Positions 47,058 to 57,184 of a DNA stretch of 64,000 bases are shown one piece after another. How positions within the stretch are numbered: position 1 is the first letter of the stretch; each line of letters starts with the position of its first letter. The position numbers and the translations under genes are program-made. The notes beneath the pieces were generated by a model, which worked only from the letters and a program-made list of their open reading frames with translations, made no database searches and was not told the origin of the DNA. The stretch covers positions 9,674,108-9,738,107 of the forward strand of contig CM064434.1 in assembly GCA_032690845.1 (NCBI GenBank). The letters are read 5' to 3'. Source of the stretch: Eleusine coracana subsp. coracana (taxonomy: Eukaryota > Streptophyta > Magnoliopsida > Poales > Poaceae).

Positions 47058-49474
47058 CACTACGGGAAAATGCTTATTTGCCGAGTGCCTAGATTGTTGC
47101 CGAGTGCAATATATTAGGCATCTTTGCCGAGTGCCACACAAGAAACACTCGGCAAAGATTGAGGCCTCGGCAACATTACAACAAAAGCACACTACTGCAA
47201 CGGTTGTAGATGTATTGTAGCGGCGGGCCAGACAACCCGCCGCTATGCAAACGCCGCTGAAAATGAATGGTTGTAGCGACGGATTTTCTTAGAAGTCAAC
47301 AAACCGCCGCTACCTCTCGAATAGTATAACCAAAGAAAACAAAAAAAAAAACCGCGTCCGAGCCCATCTAGGCCAGAGACTAATTTTAGCAGCAGGCCAC
47401 ATTGTGGTCCGTCCCTAAAAATCAATTTTTAGGGGGGCTCATATTTTGGGCCGCTGCTAAAACGACGGCCCATATGTGAACCGCCTCTAAAAATCGATTT
47501 TTAGGGGCAGATCATATTATGAGCCGCCGCTAAAACTTGCAGGGCATTTGTAGCAGCGGATTTCTTATAAATCGCCTCTATAAGACTTTTTAAAACGCCG
47601 CTACAGACCCATTTTGTGGTAGTGTAAAATAGCAAAGATTGAGGCACTCGGCAAAATATATACTTTGCCGAATGCCATAATAAATACACTTGGCAAAGAA
47701 ATCTTTGCCGAGTGTATTTATTATGGCACTCGACAAAGTATATATTTTGCCGAGCGTTATTTCTTGACACTCGACATAAAATTATTTTTTTCCCTCTTCT
47801 AATCTTAAAACTTTTTGTTCTATACACATACAACATGTGTTACTCCATGTTTTAATTTGGTTTTTTTATATTTTTTTGTTATAATTAATTAATTAATTAA
47901 TTACATTTGAAGCAATTTATTGAATAAAGTCAAATTTGAACTATAAGTGAGTTAAATAAAAAATAAAGTGAATAAAAAATTAATATTCATGTTAGTGAAT
48001 CCAATGTGAGGCATTATTTAGGAAATAAAAAGAAATTTCGCGTATCTTTTTCATGAAAATGTCATAACGATTGTATGTTCGAATTATATTTAAATTTTAT
48101 TCAAATCAAATGAACTTAGAAATTTATGAGAATTGTCAGAACATCATGAGATCATATGTGGATATTGAGAAAAAAGCTAGAGAAGTATTCGCATAATTTA
48201 TCACATAAAATGCTTAGATAACGGAGAATCTCGAAAAAGTTTCATATAGTTGAGAAGAAGTTTCTAAGAGTTGAAGTCAAATTGACATCCGAATCTAAAA
48301 TTAACTTTAAATATTTTTGTTTAGGTACTAGATCATATAAATTGCCTTTTTGTCAAAATTTAAATAATTTTTGAATTTATTAGAAATTTCTAAATAAAAA
48401 TTTGACATTACAAAAAAAAATTTCACCAAGTGTCCCAACAAGACACTCAGCAAAATGGACATTTGCCGAGTACTATTGAGTGCACTCGGCAAAACAGTTA
48501 CTTTGCCGAGTGCTCGTAGCTGAGCACTCGGCAAACAAAATTTTTGGCGCACAAAAATTAGCACGCGAGTTTTGGAGGCGCGCGGCGGCAATCGAAAAAC
48601 AACCGGCCACCAACCTTATCCCTTCCCTATCCATTGCTCGCTCCCATCCCCTCCCCCCGCCGACCCCTCCCCTCCTACCGACCCCTCCCCTCCTGTCGGG
48701 CCCTCCCCTCCCTACAGGCCCCTCCCCTACCCTCCCCGCCGGTCCCCTTCCTCCCCTCCCCGCCGGCTCCTTCCCTCTACGCGGGGGCGACAGGACGGCG
48801 GCACGGCGGGCGTGGCGGCTCGGTGGCATGACGTCCGTGGCAGGACGGCGTCTACGGCAGGACGGTGGCACAACGGGCGCGGCGGCTCGGCAACACGGCG
48901 GGCCTGGCGGCTCGACGGCACGGCGGGCATGGCGGCTCGATGACCTAGGTTTGGACAGGCCGGTGGTGGGGCAGCGCGGGGCGGGGTGCGGCAGGCTGTG
49001 GTGGCGGGGCGGATCGGCACGGCTGCCCCAGCCAGCGCGGCAAGCGGCACGGCTCGGCCGACTCGGCGGTGTGGCAGGGCATGGTGCGACACGCCCCGGT
49101 CTGCGTGACGGCGGCTGCCCCGGAGGGGCATGATGGTGCGGCGACGTCTCCCCTCCCTCCCTCCCTCTCTTCGGTAGGGCGACGAGACAAGCGCGGCAGC
49201 GCAGAGGGGCACGGCGGCTCCCAGGCGGCGGAGTGGTGGCTGGCGGCATGGTGGGGCCAGCGAGGATGGCATAGTAGTTTAGGTATTTTTTTTTATTTTT
49301 TAGAAAATGTTTACCGAGTGTCCATTTTGGCACTCGGCGAAGCTTTGTCGAGTGCCTGAAAAAAAGCACTCGATAAAGAGCACTTTGCCAGAATCTTATT
49401 GTCCGAGGTCGGCACTCGGCAAAGCCTTTGCCAAGTGCTTCAGGCTCTCGGCAAAGTGCTGATTTCCCATAGTG
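47058..49474. mobile_element. Non-autonomous CACTA transposon with TTTGCCGAGTGC repeats
   Basis: The termini CACTACGGGAAAAT and the inverse ATTTCCCATAGTG are flanked by exact three-base duplications AAT (47055-47057, 49475-49477). Many copies of TTTGCCGAGTGC and GCACTCGGCAAA occupy both subterminal regions (47070-47160, 47640-47770, 48420-48540, 49310-49455). No transposase is encoded. The GC-rich core 48560-49300 has open frames on both strands but no recognised gene. A second CACTA-like element sits in its left arm. Confidence 0.95.
47190..47624. mobile_element. Second CACTA-like element nested in the first
   Basis: It starts CACTACTGCAACGG and ends CATTTTGTGGTAGTG. Its subterminal repeats differ from the host element: GCGGCGG and TAAAAATCGATTTTTAGGGGC. 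Flanking triplets are GCA and TAA, so the target duplication is not preserved. The same repeat style occurs at 2600-3738. No coding capacity. Confidence 0.75.
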
Positions 49475-50300
49475 AATATTGAGAGCCGGCCATGGTGGCA
49501 TGCCACCGCCACCGGCTGGACGTGGCCGTGCAAAGCGTCCATCTGCTTCCGATGGTGTAGTATGTACACGTGCTCGCGGACATGGAGAGGTAGCCTACAA
49601 GCCGCCGCAGCCAGCTGCATCTGATGTGGCAAGTGAAGCTGATGAATCTCAGGCTACCAGGGATGTAGTTACTGAAGAACTTGAGGGACATATCACCACG
49701 GTATGGTGTTTTTTATGTATTCTGTACACTAATGATTTACTCACTGCTCACTTCAATAGAAGAATGCAAAAGTTGTCCTACACTTAATATTGTCTAATGA
49801 ACAATCTTAATCATTGTCCACTTCAATATTTTTTATCAATGATGCATTCATATTATACAAATGAATAGAAAGAAGTGTATGGCAAGGCGGATTGGCCATT
49901 TATGAACACTAGACTATTTTGTGAAATATGTATTGAGGAGATCAAAGATGGGAATAGGACTAATGGTACTATTGCTAAACGTGGTTACAAGAACATAGCT
50001 GACAAGTATTATGAAAGAACCTCATTGGGTCACTCAAAGGTTTAGCTGAAGAACAAGCTCAATTTGCTTAGAGGTTATATGGGTTTTGGCAACAATTCCT
50101 TAAAGACACCGGACTTGGATGGAATGAGGCCTTAGGAACCATGGCTGCATTAGACGATTATTGGGAAAAAATACCAAGGTATTAATTCAACCTCATTGCA
50201 GATTGTACAACTCTTTCTTTGATGGAATGATGTTTTCTTAATTGTTTCAGATTGTCCTAACTCTTTTTTTACTAATTTGTAGGATCATCCCACAAGGAGG

Positions 50301-50625
50301 CAACCGAACATAAAACACTACAGCCTCCGAACTGAATAATGAGAATTCATGCTTCTATGTGGTTCGAACCACGGCGAACCATAGGGAATAAAAAATAAAT
50401 GTGAGGCGCGCTTCTAGGTAAGAGAGAGCAACGATTCTATCTGGAAGAAGAGTGGAAATGTTTTTCTATTGAAAAGCTGGGCACCACGAATCCAAGTTCA
50501 CGTTGGAGCAAACGAATTGAGAAACTATTGCTGTCAGCATCATAGAATTTTCTCTAGTGAGGCATCTTTGTATACTATATACAAAGAAAAAGCTAGACAC
50601 CTCAGACTATTTGTTTTCTTTTTTT
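50301..50625. other. Downstream region of the second Toc75 copy, no gene seen
   Basis: It should contain the 3' untranslated region of the minus-strand Toc75-like gene. A TTTTCTTTTTTTTC tract near 50608-50625 is noted; no poly(A) signal is certain. Confidence 0.4.
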
Positions 50626-53536
50626 TCATCCCAGATCAAGATGAAATGGAGCGTTCAACTCACCAAATCTAATGTTGAAGCTCCCCTTCGAAGCATTGAA
50701 ATCCAAAGTGAACTCCGCCCTTACCGGGCCAATCTTGACACCGAATCCAAAAGATGTGCCCTGGCCAGCACGTTGGAAGAATGCTGTAGGGTTCCCTTTC
50801 ACATCCTTGGAGCTCCCAAGGTCATTGCCATGCTCGGCAAATGCATACACCTGCGCATGATTATTTTTCACAGTGACGGGTACGCTGAGCTCAATAGCAC
50901 CCTGCACAGGTGTTCAAAATAGATCATAAGAAGAGGAAAACTAAAGCTGTACTACCAACGTGAAAATAAGAGAAAAATATTGCAGAGCTGTCAAGGAAAA
51001 AAGTCCCAGTCCCGTAGTGTATTTTACACACCTCAACCACGTTCCTGGCAGCACCCAGTTCCCCCATGTTGAAGCCCCTAACAGAATGAGGTCCACCAAG
51101 TGCAAAAGCATCATATGCCGGCAGATCTCCGATACAACCTGCATAACGGCCATGAAGGGCCAAAACAGCTGGTGGTGGTTTGCCAGCACCTTGCTCTTGC
51201 TTGTTAAGATTAATGAACTTTGTTAGTGAAAGCTGGTGACGGTTGAAGACCGGGTTGTTGGTTCCGATGCCAAGACCTTGGTCACACTGCAAAGCATCAG
51301 ATCAACAAAATGAAGTACAAGGATTTTACATTACTTCGGAGAACACTGCATAAATATGCGATGGAATCAAATAAGAACAAGATCATAAATTTAATAGCAA
51401 AGCATATGCATAGTATTACAGATACATCTCTCAAGCAAAAGTGATTGAAATGACAACATTCTGACGAAAACATTCAATTTTAATTAGTTTCTTGGATACC
51501 TCGAGACATAGTTTATTTATGTTTTGGGCACAATTGTCAGTAAATAACTTACTTGAAATATAAACCTGTCACCTATAGGTGTGCCATTTACAAACTCGGT
51601 AGTGTCCCGAGTAATATTCCCTTGTAGGAATGCCATTTGATCTACACCAGTCCCACTCAATGTTGTGGGGGGTCCATCCATGCTCAATGTGCCACTAGGC
51701 AATACTCGAGAACCATGCGTACATATCTTGTTCTTATCATCTAGTACTGTAATCTCCTCCACCACGAGCCCATATGTGCACGTGCTCTGCCTTGTGAAGC
51801 TCTGAAAAATATTCCAGAAACAGAAATGCGATTCCTCGTGTTACAAATGTTTCTTGAAACAGTTTCTCACAAAAGGAAATGTATCTTCATAACTGTTCTA
51901 AAAATCAGAAGTAAAAAAAGGGAACATCAATCTGTGCAGACCTCTGTTATATTGGCCTTGAATCCTTTTCTGTCAATCCAGATTGGTGGAGCTTCATCCA
52001 TATGTGGACCAGCAATGAAGACAGGACTCAACTTCCTGCTGTTGAAGCAGCTAGCTTTGAAGGTGCGGTTTCTACTACGGTTCTCCACACCATCCATATA
52101 AGGATGAACATAGTCGAACTTAAATGAGACATCATCCTAATGCCCCATGAAAAAAGAAATCCAAAACGGCAAGTACATAAGCAATATTCAAAGTAACAGA
52201 TCACATGTGCCATAGCTGCCCAAAAAGGTGTATAGTAACTTCATGCAAAGTTAGTTATCTCAAATTCGTATTTAACTTGAAAGAGGCAATATAATTTTTC
52301 CTAACTACACAATCATGTTAGCAAGAATCTAGCAATGCCATATAGAAATCATAAAAGTACATTTATGCAATATTTCTTTGAAGCGATAAAACAGGTAATA
52401 TTATACAAGCACAACGCTAATAAGAAACACATGTCTAAACCAGAATAGAGATTCAACTAATTCACCTTTGGGCTGAGCAGGTTGCTAGATGTAACAGAGC
52501 CAACAAGAGATCTGTTTAACCCAGCGATGTTGCGGTGTGCAAAGGACACGGTTCCTCCTGGTTTTAAGGCTGCCTGAAAGAAAGATAACACTAGATCTGA
52601 GTTTATGTACGCATAGTCAACGAATTGTTGTTAGCAAATTATATATGTGGAGAACTAAATTATCCCCCAAAAGCTGTCTGGCAATTCAAATGCAGATTCT
52701 ACTAAATGAAAGAAAGGGATAAAAATCAGTGATATGTTACAAGAGATGGTAGCCCTTTACTCCAGGGCACGATGCTCCAATCTGTATTTAGTTCAACTGA
52801 TTTTGGTTCCCGCTCGCTGAGCTTTACTTCAACCACGACACCCCCTTCCTTCGTCTCATCAGGGCGTGGACTCAACTGAACTTTGGAGAATAACCCGAGC
52901 GAGTCGATATACTTGATTGCTCGATTACCCACCCCAGACTTGTAGATTTGTCCAGGTAGAAGCTGTAATAACAGATTAAGACAGATGTCAACACAAGTCA
53001 AACCTTGTTAGGCTAATGCAGACATGACACAGTTATGCACATTAGGAAAAATTGTATGTACAATAAAAACCAGTTTGAATTAATAAATCAAAGCAACTTA
53101 TATTGGACATTGTTCAGCAAATCGTATTCACCTGAAATAGAGTACATTATTAATTTATTTGGATAATGTAAAACGTACACTGGCATTTTTTCATGAACGC
53201 CAGGGCAAAAAATAAAGAAAGGCTATAGGATCACATGGCGACACATGACAATACTATAAGAACTGCCCTCTTTGTGTTAAAAATGTACATGGAGACTCCA
53301 CAAAGGAAAAAACAGTAGATAGAGAAAGACACCGGAGACCTTGTATCGGCGTCAGCGGCGCCCGTGCGGCGGCGGTCGTGGAATCCGACCTCGGAGACCT
53401 TGTACCGCTTCCTCGCGTCGAGCTTGGACAGCGGCACCGGCCTGCCAGCGACGAGCCCGTGCGCGTTCCAGCGATCCTCCACGGGACTATTGTTCTGCAG
53501 GGCGCGCGGAGTGCTGGCTTTGTCATGGAACCACAT
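50626..53536 (-). CDS. Toc75-like import channel, short form: POTRA3 plus beta-barrel, POTRA1-2 missing
   Basis: On the minus strand six exons are all in phase 0: 52962-52741, 52573-52466, 52136-51942, 51801-51553, 51286-51032 and 50901-50626 (stop). They join to about 434 open codons. They hold the last POTRA (LFSKVQLSPRPDETKEGGVVVEV), barrel strands (GGTVSFAHRNIAGLNRS, FKFDYVHPYMDGV, CFNSRKLSPVF), the PPTTLSGTGVDQMAFLQ region, AYDAFALGGPHSVRGFNMGELG and AFAEHGNDLGSSKDVKGNP. A first exon at 53536-about 53330 has MWFHDK and LDARKRYKVSEVGFHD, but the 200-plus residues that follow in exon 1 of the other copy are absent. Its best in-phase donor is weak (CCG|GTGTCT). Product: an outer chloroplast envelope channel lacking two substrate-docking domains, comparable in layout to the truncated TOC75-IV of Arabidopsis. 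It could also be a pseudogene by exon 1 deletion; the barrel exons show no damage. Confidence 0.82.
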
Positions 53537-53644
53537 CGCCGCGGTGGTGTGGCACCGTGGGTGAGGAGGAGGATAAGGCGAGAGAATGGATAGGGGAAAC
53601 CCGACCAAGGGCGGCGGTATGTGTATCCCGCACGGCATTACTTA
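53537..53644. other. 5' flank of the Toc75-like gene
   Basis: A short GC-rich flank followed at once by the copia fragment. Little promoter sequence native to the gene can remain here. Confidence 0.4.
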
Positions 53645-55513
53645 GTTTCCTTAATCTTAGACATGTTAGCCCACGTTTCACGGATCTCTTCACTATAATC
53701 TCGTCCAATAAATGGAAGATGATCCCAAGATGATCATTGCGTTGGACAATTCTCTTTTCTTCATACTCTTTTTCATCATGGTCATCAGAGCCGCGATCTA
53801 AACGGCTGCGTTCACCATGTTTGCAACTCCAGAATCCTCAACCACAAGCAACAAAGCTTCCACCGCTGCCCAAATCAGCAACATGCCAATGTGAAGCCAA
53901 CACAGGAATATTACCTGCTGTGGAAGACACAGATCTTACCCTTCTTGAGGACCAAATCGGCTACGTTGATGGATCCATTCCACAACCAAGCCAAACGATC
54001 CGAGCTGAACAAGAAGAAGAAGGTGAAACTCGGCGTGGCCTCATCGTCAACCCAGAGTACACGTACTGGTACCATCAGGACCAGTTCGTTTTGAGCAGCA
54101 TCATCTCTTCCATTTATGAAGAAGTGCTCGGCAACCTTGTCAGCATCAACACCTCGCGTGACGCCTGGCGTGAACTAGAGAAAATGTTCGTGGCGGGCTC
54201 GCGTGCGCTCATTATGCAAATTCGCATGCAGCTCGCCACGGTGCAGAAGAAGGACATGAACATCGCCGACTACTGCTGCAAGACGAAGCGCCTCGCTGAC
54301 ACCCTTGCAGCCATCGCCAAACCGCACGAAGATGAAGAGTTCATCGCATACCTGTTGCATGGGCCCGGCAGCGAGTGCGATCCTCTGGTGACAGTTATCA
54401 ACACGCGCACCGATCTGTACACCATCGCGACGTGTACGCCCACATGCTGAATCACAACATGCGCATCGATCAGAACGACCTCAACATTAAGGTATCTGTC
54501 AAAATGGCAAATAGAAACCAAACACGTAGTGGAGGTCGTGGCAGCCAAGGACGCGGCCGCAACAACAACAACAATCGCGGACCATCCCGCCGCTCCAATC
54601 ATGGTGTGCCGCCAAGCTCTAGTGTGCAAGACGTGCCATACCAAGTCTGCGGCAAGAAGGGACATGATGCCCTCCGATGCTGGTATCGGTTCGACCACAG
54701 CTACCAAGCTGATGCTGCTGCCAAGTATGCCACTGCGGCATCAAGAAAGTATAACGTCGACCCGAACTGGTATGCTGACACTCGCGCCTCCGACCACGTC
54801 ACGCGTGATTTGGAGCGCCTGACAACAAGAGAGCGCTACCATGGTGGAGATCAGATTCAAGTCGCCAATGGATCAGGTTAGAACATTATTCATGTTGGAA
54901 ATTCACTTACTTCTGGTTCAACTTGACCTCTCTGCCTGAATCGTGTCTTACATACACCTAAGATTAATAAGCATCTTCTTTCTGTCCGTAGACTAGCCAT
55001 AGATAATAATGCCTTTGTTGAATTTCATCCTAATTCATTCTTTATAAAGGATCGAATCACGAAGACAACCCTGCCGCAAGGAAGATAAAGAAGCAGTCTC
55101 TACATGATTCCAAAAAAAAAGACATAGTCTGGCACTTCTTTCAGTCAATATTTCTCAAGCTTTGTTTTCCTCCAAGATTTCCCATGATCAGTGGCATAGG
55201 AGGCTGGGCCATCCAGCTATCTCGGTCACACTTAGAATTTTACAGAAGAATAATCTTGATGTAGTTGTCAACAAAGAGACTCCCTTGATCTGTGATGCTT
55301 GTCAAGAAGGGAAAGCACATCAGCTACCTTTTCATTTGTCTTTAAATGTAACTGTTGCTCCTGTAGAAATATTCCATACTGATGATTGGGGATGACTAGC
55401 TCTCCCACCTGCAAACAACTCCAAATATTATGTCTCCTTTGTTGATGATTACAGCAAATTTGTCTATTTTATGAAATGCAAATCTGAAGTTGAGTCCATT
55501 TTTCTTCAGTTTC
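53645..55513 (+). mobile_element. Ty1/copia retrotransposon, 5' part, broken
   Basis: A short LTR remnant (53645-53770) precedes a primer-site-like TGGTCATCAGAGCC at about 53780. The gag region (about 53880-54520) has the UBN2-type retro domain: YWYHQDQFVLSSIISS, LVSINTSRDAWRELEKMF, QIRMQLATVQKKDMNIADY. A one-base frameshift near 54425 and further stops follow. The nucleocapsid CGKKGHDALRCWYRFDH and a protease-like WYADTRASDHVT come next, with DTRA in place of the active-site DTGA. The integrase N-terminus has WHRRLGHPA and CDACQEGKAHQLPF. It stops abruptly at 55513 in the integrase core, where the inverted gypsy LTR begins. Confidence 0.85.
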
Positions 55514-57012
55514 TGTAACACCCCGGAATCCACAAACATCTGGGATATCACTATAACCGCACAACCAAATAGCCGAATAAATAAATAGTAAATTCAGCAG
55601 TATCTCCTTTGTATTTATAAGCAACACCGAAGCAAAAGACATAGATAGCAAAATAGTTAACACATCACACTAGCATTAATAAGACATTTTAATAAAAGGT
55701 AAAGATAACTCCTAAAAGAATAAGTTTAACATCCACACCCCTATAAACATAATAATTAAGAGATTAAATGAAGTGCAAGACGTGCAGCTAATCCCTCTTT
55801 CCCTCCTAGCAAGCATCATGCACCTGGAGAGAATAAAGCAAGAGTGAGATAAAAATCTCAGCAAGCAAATTTGTTTTGACAAGCTATTTAAATCACAAGT
55901 TGAGATTAAGTAATGATTTAACATTAAACTTCACTTATAGGATAATCAAGATAGAAAATTGATATAAAGCAATTAACTTCCAAATAGTACAAAATCAAAT
56001 GATAGAGCTTCAATGATAACAACACGTCACTTTGAATACTTTATGAGTGCATATGAATGCAAATGCAAATTTCTCCTGCAATGCAATGAACATGGCATGC
56101 TACCATAATAATAATATAAACTTCCACATCCTCCAATAATATGGATTAACCACATAAACCATGCTCCAACGATAAAAGGTCATATAAAGACAACTAAGTA
56201 TCAATTAAGTATAATTGAATGAATAAATAAGACAAGAGTCAATTCTGAATGGTAAGACATGGTTCTGAACATTATAGTGTAGATGATAAAAATAACAATT
56301 TAAAACGGTAGCACAATCACGGCTACATTCTTGCCTCCAATGAAAAAGAAAAGTGCACTAGGCACGACCAGGAGCACTACCACCTATTTTAGAACAAAGA
56401 ACTCAGTACAAATATCCCAAAGATCATTTACAAACAACAATCATATCATTTCTACACCCCCAATCTATTATCGACAAAACAACAACACATCACTTTCATA
56501 GACAGCAACAATACTGCTTGACTTTTTTATAAGATTAAAATCATAACAACAATGATAGCAAACAAATACTTCACAAGTAACTACACTGAACAATCAACAA
56601 CTTTGGTATTCATTTAAAAATTTAATTTTGAAGTTTACTAATTCAAATTGACTATACAAAATGACTGACATAATCTGTCATCAGCCCCAAAGCGTTCCAT
56701 TTGGAGGCCCATAACGCCCATAATGTTGAGCGAAAATAAGCATGCGAGTACTATTTGGAAAGTGGGTACATAGGACTACAAAACACTCCACATAACTATG
56801 CACAAATTTGGACTCTAAGTAATTTTAAATCGGCACTCAAAACAGATCATTGTAACAACAAACTGAAACCTGACAGAACTACCGAAGAAAAGACAGCAAC
56901 ATTCCAATTGCAATAACTCAAGTTCTTCTCAATGAAAAAATGTGTATGAGTACTCGTTGGAAAGTTCTTCAAACCCTCTGTAATGTTTGTGTTAAAAGCC
57001 TACTCAAATTCG
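55514..57012 (-). mobile_element. Gypsy LTR in inverted orientation, lacking its first ~740 bases
   Basis: The reverse complement of this stretch matches 62760-63895 base by base with modest divergence, for example around CCGAATTTGAGTAGG, TTGCAATCGGGATGTTGCTG, GGTGGTAGTGCTCCTGGTCGTGCC and GAAGCTCTATCATTTGATTTTG. It extends about 470 bases beyond the point where the right copy is cut and reaches a TG..CA-type edge (TGTAACACCCCGG on plus). It abuts the copia fragment on the left and the gypsy internal region on the right, where an LTR in direct orientation would be expected. Confidence 0.8.
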
Positions 57013-57184
57013 GTAGGATGGGGTAATTGTTTATAATGAAACTTAGATTGACACACTTGCACTTGTAGGATGGGGTAATTGTTTATTTATTTACTTCATA
57101 TTGTTTGACATGTTTGTTGAAATTGTTCGTTGTTTTGTTTGAAGTTAATGAGAGTTTTGTTTGCTTGTTGTGGTGGCTGCAGTT
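57013..57184 (+). other. Gypsy leader with a 19-base direct repeat
   Basis: GTAGGATGGGGTAATTGTTTA occurs twice in altered context (from about 57014 and about 57066), 52 bases apart. No primer binding site is present between the inverted LTR and the gag start, so the true 5' LTR junction of this element has been lost. Confidence 0.55.

Larger units (their letters stand above)
46154..50300 (+). pseudogene. Myb/SANT-like domain protein gene, decayed and split by a CACTA element
   Basis: The 5' part begins MDENGVEDLEENLSQAL..NPFGSEEEA and continues into a Gly/Ala/Leu low-complexity tract built of GGCCTTGGC-type words (46380-46820). An Arg-Gly-rich part follows (46723-47057). After the CACTA insertion the frame resumes with a Gly/Arg/Pro-rich stretch (49478-49700). 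The last part (49873-50175) has the Myb/SANT-like signature: LFCEICIEEIKDGNRTNG, RGYKNIADKYYERT, GLGWNEALGTM and DDYWEKIPR. A TAG interrupts the domain at about 50043 and a frameshift follows near 50100. Such proteins bind DNA and are common as PIF/Harbinger partners or solitary plant genes. Frame changes in the 5' half also make it non-functional. Confidence 0.6.

Noticed and set aside
48473..49501. 342-codon minus-strand open frame in the CACTA element
   Set aside because: It reads through both subterminal repeat arrays and GC-rich filler; residues such as CRVP and FAEC are the TTTGCCGAGTGC repeat in translation.
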